From CAYMCQ01 sp964389025 (GTDB lineage: Bacteria; Verrucomicrobiota; Verrucomicrobiia; Limisphaerales; CAYMCQ01), in assembly GCA_964389025.1 (NCBI GenBank), contig CAYMCQ010000057.1:1-27201 (forward strand): 27,201 nucleotides of DNA, read 5' to 3'. Under the pieces are notes generated by a model. It searched no databases and was not told the DNA's origin. It saw only the letters and a list, made by a program, of their open reading frames with translations. Positions 14,792 to 21,501 of the stretch are shown here, in pieces (positions within the stretch are counted from its first letter, which is position 1; each line of letters starts with the position of its first letter). Made by a program: the position numbers and the translations under genes.

Positions 14792-16012
14792 ATGCGCGTT
14801 TTAATTGCAACGGTCACTGCCGGCGGCGGCCACGTCGCGGCGGCGGCGGCGCTGGAAGAAGCATGGCGCGCGATGCGTCCCGGCGACGTTGTCGAGCGTG
14901 TGGACTTGCTGAAATTTTTCTCGCCGCTGCACAAAAAAATTCACGCGAGCGGCTACGTCAAGCTCGTCGAGCGCGCCCCGGAGTTGTGGGGATTCGTTTT
15001 CAAAGCAACCGATGATCCGAAGCTGGCGCGCAGGCTGAATCGTTTGAAACGAATTTTGCCAAGTGCGTCAAGGGTGCGCTTCGTGCGGTTCGTGAAAAAG
15101 TTCCAGCCGGACGTGGTGCTGTCCACGCATTACGCGCCGCTGGAGGCGCTGGCGGGGTTGAAGGGGCATAGTAGTAGCACAGGCTTCCAGCCTGTGAGTT
15201 CAAAACGCTCCAATGCGGACAATTTCGGCAGCGACCACCAACACACAGGCTGGAAGCCTGTGCTACTGGTCGTCAGCGTCGTCACCGATTTCGAGGCGCA
15301 TGCGCTGTGGATGGATTCGTGCGTGGACTTATATTGCGTGGCGGCGGAGGAAACCAAGGCGCGGCTCGTGGCGCGCGGCGCAGCGAAGGAAAATGTCATC
15401 GCAACTGGAATTCCGGTCTCAGCAAAGTTTTTGGCGAAGATGGATGCCCGCGCGATCCGGAAGAACCTTGAACTGCGTGAAGGGTTGCCGCCGTTGCTCG
15501 TGCTCGGCGGCGGCTTTGGGATGGGGCCGGTCGCGGAAATCCTGGCGGAGTTGGACAAGGTCGGGCGCGAGTTTCAAACGATTGTCGTTACGGGACGAAA
15601 CGAAAAGTTGCAACGCAAACTCGCGGCACAAAGTTACAAGCACCCGACGCGTATTCTTGGTTTTGCGACGAACATGCATGAACTGATGGCTGTCGCGGAT
15701 TTGATTGTCACAAAACCGGGCGGGCTGACTTCCAGTGAAGCATTGGCATTGGGCAAACCGATGTTCATCCTGAATCCGATTCCCGGACAGGAAGCCGCGA
15801 ACAGCGATTTTCTTTTGGAGCGCGGCGCAGCGGCGAAGGCGAATCGCATCGAGGACTTGCCGTATCGCATCGAGCAATTGCTCGGCTCGAAAAAGTTGAA
15901 AGAGATGGCGAAATCGGCAAAGGCATTGGGAAAACCAAATGCAGCGAGGGAAATTTGTGCGGTGGTGGTGGAGCGCCACCTGCGGTTCCCTCTCCCAGCG
16001 GGAGAGGGTTAG
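14792..16012 (+). CDS. MGDG-synthase-like diacylglycerol glycosyltransferase
   Basis: A 406-residue GT28-type enzyme, expected to move a sugar from a nucleotide sugar to diacylglycerol at the inner membrane. ATG 14792 (MRVLIATVTAGGGHVAAAAALEEAW) is used instead of the in-frame TTG at 14759. The N-terminal acceptor domain has the GGGH motif and PDVVLSTHYAPLEAL. The C-terminal donor domain has LVLGGGFGMGP, IVVTGRNEKLQRKL, GFATNMHELMAVADLIVTKPGGLTSSEALALGKPMFI and PGQEAANSDFLLERGAA, all typical of MGDG synthase/UgtP. Residues about 128-158 (TGFQPV ... TGWKPV) are a repeat-encoded insert between KGH and VVSVVTDFEAH. The last residues (FPLPAGEG) and the stop also lie in a palindrome. A UDP-GlcNAc or UDP-Glc user cannot be told apart. 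Acyltransferase and phosphatase genes for its lipid substrate follow. Confidence 0.9.
   Translation: MRVLIATVTAGGGHVAAAAALEEAWRAMRPGDVVERVDLLKFFSPLHKKIHASGYVKLVERAPELWGFVFKATDDPKLARRLNRLKRILPSASRVRFVRFVKKFQPDVVLSTHYAPLEALAGLKGHSSSTGFQPVSSKRSNADNFGSDHQHTGWKPVLLVVSVVTDFEAHALWMDSCVDLYCVAAEETKARLVARGAAKENVIATGIPVSAKFLAKMDARAIRKNLELREGLPPLLVLGGGFGMGPVAEILAELDKVGREFQTIVVTGRNEKLQRKLAAQSYKHPTRILGFATNMHELMAVADLIVTKPGGLTSSEALALGKPMFILNPIPGQEAANSDFLLERGAAAKANRIEDLPYRIEQLLGSKKLKEMAKSAKALGKPNAAREICAVVVERHLRFPLPAGEG
15174..15264. repeat. BIME-like paired palindromes inside the glycosyltransferase gene
   Basis: Two hairpin units face each other: GTAGCAC + AGGCTTCCAGCCTGTG at the left and CACAGGCTGGAAGCCTGTG + CTAC at the right, with about 45 unrelated bases between. 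Each unit is itself a palindrome (AGGCT TCC AGCCT) and carries GTAG at its outer foot. The element is in frame. The same unit occurs in bioA (24883-24959). Confidence 0.9.
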
Positions 16013-16022
16013 GGTGAGGGAG
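15986..16022. repeat. Palindrome with GGGTGAGGG tail, upstream of the DUF559 gene
   Basis: CCCTCTCCC AGC GGGAGAGGG is a perfect 9-bp stem (15988-16008), followed by TTAGGGTGAGGGAG. The TAG within the tail is the glycosyltransferase stop codon. A reverse-oriented copy lies at 16488-16523. Confidence 0.85.
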
Positions 16023-16048
16023 AGCCGTAGAAATTTTTGGAAACGCCA

Positions 16049-16474
16049 ATGCTGAAACAAGCGCCAAAAACAACCCGCATCGCGCGCAATCTTCGCAAGC
16101 GCGAGTCGTGGGGTGAGCGGATGATGTGGTCGTGGCTTCGTGACCATCGTTTCGCCGATTACAAATTTCGCCGCCAGCATCCCGTTGGTTCACATGTCCT
16201 GGATTTTTTCTGCAACGAGGCAAAACTGAATATTGAAGTGGACGGTTTTCAGCATGGCTTACCTAAAAACTCGAAAGCGGATGCGGAGCGCGATGCATTC
16301 CTCGAATCGCAGGGAATCAAAGTGCTTCGCTTCTGGAGTTCGCGGCTGAGGCGAGATAAGGAAGTGATTCGCAGTATGATTTGGCGGACATTGCAAGAGC
16401 GCACACCGCATCCTTTGCCGGATTATTGCAGGCCAGGTGTGGTTGGCTCACGGGAAAATTTAGGCGCTGGATAA
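16049..16474 (+). CDS. DUF559 endonuclease-like protein
   Basis: A 141-residue protein of the DUF559 family, which has a Vsr/PD-(D/E)XK-like fold. Visible signatures are RNLRKRESWGERMMWSWLR at the N-terminus, YKFRRQHPVGSHVLDFFCNEAKLNIEVDGFQH with D52, E63, D65 and H69 as likely metal-binding residues, and ERDAFLESQGIKVLRFW. The family is thought to cut DNA, but most members are uncharacterised. ATG 16049 is used; a TTG at 16037 is possible. The C-terminal tail (TPHPLPDYCRPGVVGSRENLGAG) is outside the family core. The gene lies between the glycosyltransferase and the acyltransferase and is bracketed by two inverted copies of the same palindrome, with no functional tie to lipid genes. That suggests it was inserted or moves with the repeats. 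Confidence 0.9.
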   Translation: MLKQAPKTTRIARNLRKRESWGERMMWSWLRDHRFADYKFRRQHPVGSHVLDFFCNEAKLNIEVDGFQHGLPKNSKADAERDAFLESQGIKVLRFWSSRLRRDKEVIRSMIWRTLQERTPHPLPDYCRPGVVGSRENLGAG

Positions 16475-16487
16475 ACTTCGAACCGTT

Positions 16488-16523
16488 CTCCCTCACCCCG
16501 GCCCTCTCCCGCTGGGAGAGGGA
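16488..16523. repeat. Inverted copy of the 15986 palindrome
   Basis: CTCCCTCACCCC is followed by CCCTCTCCC GCT GGGAGAGGG (16502-16522), the reverse complement of the element at 15986-16022 with a few changes. The pair bracket the DUF559 gene symmetrically. Confidence 0.85.
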
Positions 16524-16560
16524 GTATCGCACGGCCGCTTTCAACGATTCTACTTTCTCC

Positions 16561-16586
16561 ATCCGTGTAATCCGTGTAATCCGTGG
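16561..16586. repeat. Three tandem 9-base units upstream of the acyltransferase
   Basis: ATCCGTGTA, ATCCGTGTA and ATCCGTGG stand in tandem, then TTAAACTTTTTGAA and the ATG at 16601. A single unit with the same continuation (TTAATCCGTGGTTGAA-ATG) precedes bioF on the other strand near 27135-27150. Confidence 0.7.
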
Positions 16587-16600
16587 TTAAACTTTTTGAA

Positions 16601-18058
16601 ATGAAACCCAGCTTCACCGGCGTTTATGCTTTCTTCCGTTGGCTCATCGGGCTGGCGATGGGATTTTATTTCCGGCGCATCGAACGGTTTCACGCCGAGC
16701 GCGTGCCGGTGAGCGGACCGGTTTTAATCACATCGAATCACCCGAGTTCGCTCATGGACCCGTTTACCATCGGCAATGCGGTTCCGCGCAAGGTGAACTT
16801 CGTGGCGACGGTGCAGCTTTTCAAAATCAAACCGCTCGCGTGGCTGTTGACTCAGTGCGGCGTCATTCCGATCAATCGCGCCAAGGACGATCCGAGGGCG
16901 ATGCGCTCGGTGATGGACACGTTCGAGGTGTGCTTTCGCGTGCTGGAACGTGGCGAGGCCGTGGCGATTTTTCCCGAAGGCATCACGCACGACGATCCGC
17001 AGTTGAAGGAAGTGAAATCGGGCGCGGCGCGGATGGCGCTGGAACTGGAGCATCGCCACGGCGGGAAACTCGGACTGCAAATCGTGCCGGTCGGGCTGAC
17101 GTTTTCAGCGAAGGAAGTTTATCGCAGCGAAGCGCTGGTGAATTTTGGCGAACCGATTCGCGCGGCGGATTTTCTCCACGGCTACGCTGAAGAAGCGTTG
17201 GCAGGGACGGCCTGCGGGTCGTCCGAGGCAGCGCAGCAGCGCGGTCCTACCGGAAAAAAGGAATGCATTCGAAAGCTCACGCACGAAATCGAGCAGCGGA
17301 TTCAAGGACTCATGCTCCATCTGCCGAAGCTGGAACGCGCGCGAATCGTCGAAGCGGTCAAACGCCTGTATCTAGACAAACTACGATTGGGAAACATCGT
17401 CATTCATGAGCCGGTTCCACCCCGCGCCGAAGAATTGCTGCTGACCCAGACGATTGCGCAGGCAGTTGATTTTGTTTTCGATCATCACCCTGACACGGCA
17501 GCGGCTTTTGTCCACCGATTGAATTTTTATGAACGGGGATTGAAGCGGTTGAAAATTTCTGATGAAGCACTGACGCATTTCCCGCAGAAACGAATGCTGG
17601 CCTGGCAAAGTTTTCTTTGGACGTTGCTCGCCATTCTTGGCGCGCCAATCGCGCTCTACGGCTGGATTCATCGGCTGGCTCCAGTGTCACTCGTCCGCTG
17701 GACGCGAAATCGCGTCCTCAAACCGGACCACCGCAAACGCGAAACGGCGCACACAACAATACTTCTGGGAATAGTTGCGTTCGTGCCGAGTTTCACGATT
17801 TTCGCCGCGATGTTTCACCATTTCTTCGGCTGGCCGGCGAGTTTTTGGTATGCGCTGTCGCTGCCGGTGGCGAGCTTGCTGGCGTATTATTACATCCGCG
17901 AATTGGGGCAGATGGGTTCGGCGATCCGAAACATGACAATTATATTTCGCGCGCCATTTGCAGCGAAACGGTTACTGCGGTTGCGGGCGGAATTGATTGA
18001 GCAAATTGAAGCTGCGCGGCCGGAGATTCGCGAGCATTTGGCCGTTCAATCCAGATGA
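16601..18058 (+). CDS. PlsC-like glycerolipid acyltransferase
   Basis: A 485-residue membrane acyltransferase that should transfer a fatty acyl chain to glycerol-3-phosphate or lysophosphatidate. ATG 16601 is chosen over an upstream in-frame GTG at 16583. The catalytic block is SNHPSSLMDPF with H47 and D53; the spacing is H-x5-D rather than the usual bacterial H-x4-D. The phosphate-binding block is IFPEGITHDDPQL (F124-G127). KSGAARMALE and LQIVPVGLTFS are further family blocks. Beyond the catalytic domain lies a 250-residue extension with two C-terminal hydrophobic regions (about 342-360 and 385-430), reminiscent of long acyltransferases. Residues about 200-217 (AGTACGSSEAAQQRGPTGKK) are repeat-encoded. 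Its stop overlaps the ATG of the next gene (ATGA), so it is translationally coupled with the phosphatase. Confidence 0.9.
   Translation: MKPSFTGVYAFFRWLIGLAMGFYFRRIERFHAERVPVSGPVLITSNHPSSLMDPFTIGNAVPRKVNFVATVQLFKIKPLAWLLTQCGVIPINRAKDDPRAMRSVMDTFEVCFRVLERGEAVAIFPEGITHDDPQLKEVKSGAARMALELEHRHGGKLGLQIVPVGLTFSAKEVYRSEALVNFGEPIRAADFLHGYAEEALAGTACGSSEAAQQRGPTGKKECIRKLTHEIEQRIQGLMLHLPKLERARIVEAVKRLYLDKLRLGNIVIHEPVPPRAEELLLTQTIAQAVDFVFDHHPDTAAAFVHRLNFYERGLKRLKISDEALTHFPQKRMLAWQSFLWTLLAILGAPIALYGWIHRLAPVSLVRWTRNRVLKPDHRKRETAHTTILLGIVAFVPSFTIFAAMFHHFFGWPASFWYALSLPVASLLAYYYIRELGQMGSAIRNMTIIFRAPFAAKRLLRLRAELIEQIEAARPEIREHLAVQSR
17200..17251. repeat. Palindromic element inside the acyltransferase gene
   Basis: GGCAGGGACGGC at the left and GCGCGGTCCTACC at the right are imperfect inverted ends; CTAC marks the right foot. 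The inner sequence (CCTGCGGGTCGTCC...GCAGCGCAGCAGC) is GC-rich and partly self-complementary. It is in frame. Confidence 0.6.
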
Positions 18059-19134
18059 AACTGCTCTCCAAATTCATTCTGCTTGCACTGGCTTTTGGTG
18101 TGGTCGCGTCTGAAATCAAACACGACCAGCAGATCGTGTTTATTCCGACGATTGCCTGGTCCGTGGAGAATGGTTCGGCATGGGAACTGGAGATTCGCGG
18201 ATGTGTTTACGAACTTGAATCTCGCGGTGCTGCTCTGGCGGTGCTGCGAAAGGCCGTGGGGCTTGGCGGCACGAAGATGAGCGCAGAGGAGCGGCTCGTT
18301 TTCGCAACGCGCGCGCGTTTCTTTCTTGTGGACCATGAACGCGGCAAGGAGGTGAGCGTGCGAGTCGGCTCCCGCCAGATCGTGTGCAAAAAATCCGGAG
18401 CGGATGGGCGTTTCGGCGCCAACATCCGGCTGTCGAACGCAGAAGTGCAATCATTGCTGACCAGCAACATGACCATTCGCATCGAAGCAGTCCTCCCGAA
18501 AGCGGACCGGCGTGCTTTCACTGGTGAAGTTGCGTTGGTGGATCAAAGAGGCTTGACAGTCATTTCTGACATTGATGACACGATCAAGATTTCTGAAGTC
18601 CTGGATCAGAGTGCGATGCTTCGAAATACGTTTCTCAAACCTTTCATCCCTGTGCCGGGCATGGCGTCGCTTTACTCGGAGTGGGCGAAGGAGGGGGCGC
18701 AGTTCCATTATGCCTCGGCAAGCCCGGTCCAACTTTTCTTGCCGCTGGCTGACTTTGTGCAGACGAATGGATTTCCAGCAGGCACGTTTCATTTGAAAGC
18801 GTTCCGATGGAAAGATCAAACGTTCTTCAGTCTGTTTTCCGATCCGATAAAATACAAACTGGGCGCGCTGGAGCCGCTATTCGAAAAATTCCCGCAACGC
18901 CACTTTGTGCTTGTGGGGGATTCCGGCGAACGCGACCCGGAGACTTACGGGGCTCTGGCGCGAAAGTATCCGAAGCAAGTCATACGCATTTTCATCCGGG
19001 ATGTGACAGGAACAACAGCCGACGCGGCGCGATACAAGAAAGCATTTCATGATTTGCCGGACGGGCGTTGGCAGATTTTCCGTGAGCCTGCGGAAATCTC
19101 GCCGATCATCCGCCAGCCAAGTCGAGAGGAATGA
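18055..19134 (+). CDS. App1-like phosphatidate phosphatase (DUF2183)
   Basis: A 359-residue exported protein with a signal peptide (MKLLSKFILLALAFGVVASE). The C-terminal half is a DUF2183/App1 catalytic domain of the HAD type: VISDIDDTIKISEV gives the D-x-D-x-T motif (D172, D174, T176), then FHYASASPVQLFLPLADF, TFHLKAFRW, DPIKYKLGALEPLFEKFPQRHFVLVGDSGERDPETYGALARKYP and IFIRDVTG. Yeast App1 uses this motif to remove phosphate from phosphatidate, giving diacylglycerol. The N-terminal half is a beta-rich domain typical of bacterial members. The ATG overlaps the acyltransferase stop (ATGA). Together with the upstream glycosyltransferase, the likely route is acylation to phosphatidate, then dephosphorylation, then glycosylation. 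One puzzle is that the signal peptide places it across the membrane from the other two enzymes. Confidence 0.9.
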   Translation: MKLLSKFILLALAFGVVASEIKHDQQIVFIPTIAWSVENGSAWELEIRGCVYELESRGAALAVLRKAVGLGGTKMSAEERLVFATRARFFLVDHERGKEVSVRVGSRQIVCKKSGADGRFGANIRLSNAEVQSLLTSNMTIRIEAVLPKADRRAFTGEVALVDQRGLTVISDIDDTIKISEVLDQSAMLRNTFLKPFIPVPGMASLYSEWAKEGAQFHYASASPVQLFLPLADFVQTNGFPAGTFHLKAFRWKDQTFFSLFSDPIKYKLGALEPLFEKFPQRHFVLVGDSGERDPETYGALARKYPKQVIRIFIRDVTGTTADAARYKKAFHDLPDGRWQIFREPAEISPIIRQPSREE

Positions 19135-19160
19135 CGATGTCAGCCGACGCTGGCAACTCG

Positions 19161-20168
19161 TTACTGTTTTAGAGCAGCCGGCGGGATTTTTACTTTTGCG
19201 AGATAAATGCTCGTCTTGCCTTCGTGCGAAGAATAATAGCTGACCCACAGCAAGCCGTCGTGCCAGACAAGGCCGGGATAACTGCAATCTCCGCCGGAAG
19301 GAAGTTTGAGGAACTCGGTCAACTTTCCCGCCGCCGGATCGAGCCACATCAAGGAAGTGCGCACCGCGCCGTCGTAAAGCCGCGTGGCGACAACGATTCT
19401 ACCATCGGGCAGGGAAATCAATTGCTGGCCGCCGATTCTGACGCCGAGGTCTTTCCATTCCCAATCCTTGTAAGGCGGTCGCGCAATGCCGAGCTGGCCG
19501 GACGGTTTTTCTTTGTCGCGGCGCAGAAGACAAAGACAGGTATCGTCCTTCAAAAAAAGAAGTGAACATTCGGAAGGGCCGCCCTCGTGAAATGCGTCGT
19601 CCACGAGCGCGCGGAATTTTTTTCCGTCTTTGCCGGAGTAGAAACGCACGAAGCGCTCGCCGCCTGTGTCGTAAGCCATGCAGTAGGCAATTTTCTTGTG
19701 CCACGTCACGCGCCAAAGCCACATGTTCGGGTCGCCGATGATTGCCGGTTCGCTCCAAGTTTTTCCATCCTTGGAAAACCAGGAAAGCGATTGATGTTTG
19801 AAAGGCGAGGGTTGATGAAGCGCCTTCGCGCCATTCAACATCAAACGATGGTCGGGTGTGACCGTGATTTTTGCGTCGCGCAAATCGCCGTTTGTGGAAG
19901 TGAGCAGCGCCGCGGAAGTCCAGTTCGTGCCGTCAGTCGAAGTGATGACGCGCAACGCGCCGTCGGGCGAGACGTGTTTCTGACCTTCGCGGAAAACGCA
20001 GAACCAGCGGTCGTTGAAGCGAATCAAATCGGTGAAGGCGTTGTGCGGCGCGGCATCCCAGATTTTGCGGACTTCAACAAGCCCGGCCCCATTGTTTGAT
20101 TGCGCGGCGGCGGTTGAGATTACGCTCAACCAAAACAAACCCGGCAGAATTGTTTTTAAGAATTTCAT
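19161..20168 (-). CDS. Secreted sialidase-fold protein with Asp-boxes
   Basis: A 335-residue exported protein with a signal peptide (MKFLKTILPGLFWLSVISTAAAQ). The mature part is a beta-propeller of the sialidase/neuraminidase superfamily. Asp-box motifs are visible in ITSTDGTNWTSA, WFSKDGKTWSEP and FYSGKDGKKFRAL, and the opening block HNAFTDLIRFNDRWFCVFREGQKHVSPDGALRVI carries the FRE-type arginine near the active-site position. Other likely active-site parts are LRRDKEKPSGQLGIA and GGQQLISLPDGRIVVATR. It should bind or cleave a terminal sugar in the periplasm or outside the cell, but whether it acts on sialic acid cannot be told; many such environmental proteins do not. It converges on the App1 gene with 26 bp between and is transcribed toward it. 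Confidence 0.85.
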   Translation of the reverse strand: MKFLKTILPGLFWLSVISTAAAQSNNGAGLVEVRKIWDAAPHNAFTDLIRFNDRWFCVFREGQKHVSPDGALRVITSTDGTNWTSAALLTSTNGDLRDAKITVTPDHRLMLNGAKALHQPSPFKHQSLSWFSKDGKTWSEPAIIGDPNMWLWRVTWHKKIAYCMAYDTGGERFVRFYSGKDGKKFRALVDDAFHEGGPSECSLLFLKDDTCLCLLRRDKEKPSGQLGIARPPYKDWEWKDLGVRIGGQQLISLPDGRIVVATRLYDGAVRTSLMWLDPAAGKLTEFLKLPSGGDCSYPGLVWHDGLLWVSYYSSHEGKTSIYLAKVKIPPAALKQ

Positions 20169-20283
20169 CAGCGTGAATTCAGTTCGATTGTTTCAACAGA
20201 TGCTCCAGTTCCTTTGGCATTTTAGAAAATGCGGGTTGATGCTCCGCGCTCCATTTGCGCCCGTCAATCTCGATTCATGTCAA

Positions 20284-20315
20284 CAAAAAAGGCAGGCCGT
20301 TGCCGGCCTGCCTTT
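20284..20315 (-). terminator. Intrinsic terminator of the prs-to-rplI operon
   Basis: On the minus strand AAAGGCAGGCC pairs with GGCCTGCCTTT around a six-base loop, followed by a T-run (TTTTTTG). It starts 20 bp past the rplI stop codon. The 20169-20283 stretch toward the sialidase gene shows no further feature. Confidence 0.88.
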
Positions 20316-20334
20316 GCAAAAGTTGTTGCGAAAC

Positions 20335-20994
20335 TTATTCCGAGTTCGAAGGCTTCTCCTCCTTCTCAGTCCTTTTCGCCTTCGGGGCGCGCTCGGTTTT
20401 TTCACGGGAAGGTTTTCCAGCAGCCTTGTCTTCGGTGGCTGCAGCTTCGACAGGTTCACGACGCTTGCCACGTTTCTCGGTGTGTTCGCCCTCCCGGCGG
20501 CGGCCTTCCCTGGCCGGAGCTTCCGTCGGCATGGGCAGCGGCGTGCTGCTTTCGACGTGGATTTTCATCGTCGTTGTGACTTCAGGAAGCAGACGAAACT
20601 CGATTTCATGCTCGCCGAGGGTGCGGATCGGGTGTTCGAGATGAATCTTCTTTTTATCGAGCGCCACGTCGAACTTGTGTTTGAGTTCATCTGCGATCAT
20701 TCCGGGCGTCACGGTGCCGAACATTTTTCCATCTTCGCCGGTCTTGACCATGATCGTCACGCTGAGCTTCGCCAAGCTCTTGGCGAGTTCGCTCATGGTG
20801 TTGAACTCATGCGCCTCGCGTTCGGCGCGACGCTGCTTGAGCGCCTCAATGCGGCGCTTGTTCGCGCCGGTCAGTGGAACGGCGAGGCGTTGCGGGAAAA
20901 GATAATTGCGCGCGTAACCGGCGGCGACCTTGACCTGGTCGGATTCACCGCCGAGGCCGACGATGTTTTGGATGAGGATGACTTCGGTTTTCAT
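20335..20994 (-). CDS. rplI: 50S ribosomal protein L9 with a charged C-terminal tail
   Basis: A 219-residue L9, which binds 23S rRNA and helps keep the reading frame. The N-terminal rRNA-binding domain is standard: VILIQNIVGLGGESDQVKVAAGYARNYLFPQRLAVP (about residues 5-40). The long connecting helix (ANKRRIEALKQRRAEREAHEFNTMSELAKSL) and the C-terminal domain (KTGEDGKMFGTVTPGMIADEL..., then IRTLGEHEIEFRLLPEVTTTMKIHV, to about 147) follow. A further 72 residues rich in E, K, R, P and A (from about 148) extend beyond the usual length of about 148-150 and look disordered. It is the last gene of the prs-rplY-pth-rpsF-ssb run. No good ribosome-binding site precedes ATG 20994. The usual rpsR between ssb and this gene is missing. 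Confidence 0.96.
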   Translation of the reverse strand: MKTEVILIQNIVGLGGESDQVKVAAGYARNYLFPQRLAVPLTGANKRRIEALKQRRAEREAHEFNTMSELAKSLAKLSVTIMVKTGEDGKMFGTVTPGMIADELKHKFDVALDKKKIHLEHPIRTLGEHEIEFRLLPEVTTTMKIHVESSTPLPMPTEAPAREGRRREGEHTEKRGKRREPVEAAATEDKAAGKPSREKTERAPKAKRTEKEEKPSNSE

Positions 20995-20999
20995 AAAAA

Positions 21000-21017
21000 G
21001 TGATGCGTGATGCGTGG
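21000..21017. repeat. Tandem GTGATGC units between ssb and rplI
   Basis: GTGATGC, GTGATGC and GTGG stand in tandem in the 47-bp gap between ssb and rplI, where rpsR would normally be found. The units resemble other degenerate short tandems of this window. Confidence 0.5.
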
Positions 21018-21041
21018 CTGGTGAAAAAACTTCGGCAACAA

Positions 21042-21491
21042 TCAGAACGGAACATCGTCATGTTCCGGCGGCGGCATGTCGGGTTCGGGCGCTTCGGCGG
21101 CGGGCTTGGCGGGAGCGGCAGGGCGGGCCGCGCCAGAACCGTCACCGCCACGAGCGGCGCCGGAATCAATGAACTGAAAATTTTCCAGCACGATGCCGAG
21201 CTTGCTTTTTTTCTGGTTTGTTTGTTTGTCTTCCCACGTCTCGTAGCGAAGACGGCCTTCCATGAGAATTGGCCGACCCTTCTTGAGATATTGCGCGATG
21301 GTTTCGGCGGTTTTTCCAAAGGCGTCCACGTCCACAAAAGTCACTTCCTCTTTCATCTCGCCCGTTTCGCTTTTCCATTTGCGATTGATGGCGAGGCCGA
21401 GTCGCGCGATGGCCGTGCCTTTGGGCGTGTATCGCAACTCGGGATCGCGCGTCAAATTTCCAGCGAGGATGACTTTGTTGAAGTTGGCCAT
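21042..21491 (-). CDS. ssb: Single-stranded DNA-binding protein
   Basis: A 149-residue SSB that coats single-stranded DNA in replication and repair and works as a tetramer. The OB-fold runs over about residues 1-105: FNKVILAGNLTRDPELRYTPKGTAIARLGLAINRKWK, then VTFVDVDAFGKTAETIAQYLKKGRPILMEGRLRYETWEDKQTNQKKSKLGIVLENFQFI. A short Gly/Ala/Pro-rich linker follows, ending in the partner-binding tip HDDVPF, close to the E. coli DDIPF. ATG 21491 is chosen because GGAGG lies four bases upstream and the family start MANFNKVIL follows; a longer frame reaching 21566 overlaps rpsF and is rejected. It lies 10 bp after rpsF. Confidence 0.97.
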   Translation of the reverse strand: MANFNKVILAGNLTRDPELRYTPKGTAIARLGLAINRKWKSETGEMKEEVTFVDVDAFGKTAETIAQYLKKGRPILMEGRLRYETWEDKQTNQKKSKLGIVLENFQFIDSGAARGGDGSGAARPAAPAKPAAEAPEPDMPPPEHDDVPF

Positions 21492-21495
21492 AAGA

Positions 21496-21500
21496 CCTCC
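21496..21500 (-). promoter_or_regulatory. Ribosome-binding site of ssb
   Basis: GGAGG (coding strand) sits four bases before ATG 21491. It is one of the few strong Shine-Dalgarno sequences in this window and fixes the ssb start. Confidence 0.85.
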
Positions 21501-21501
21501 G

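Noticed and set aside
20014..21003. Plus-strand open frame opposite rplI
   Set aside because: It is a shadow of rplI and the sialidase start and crosses the intrinsic terminator.
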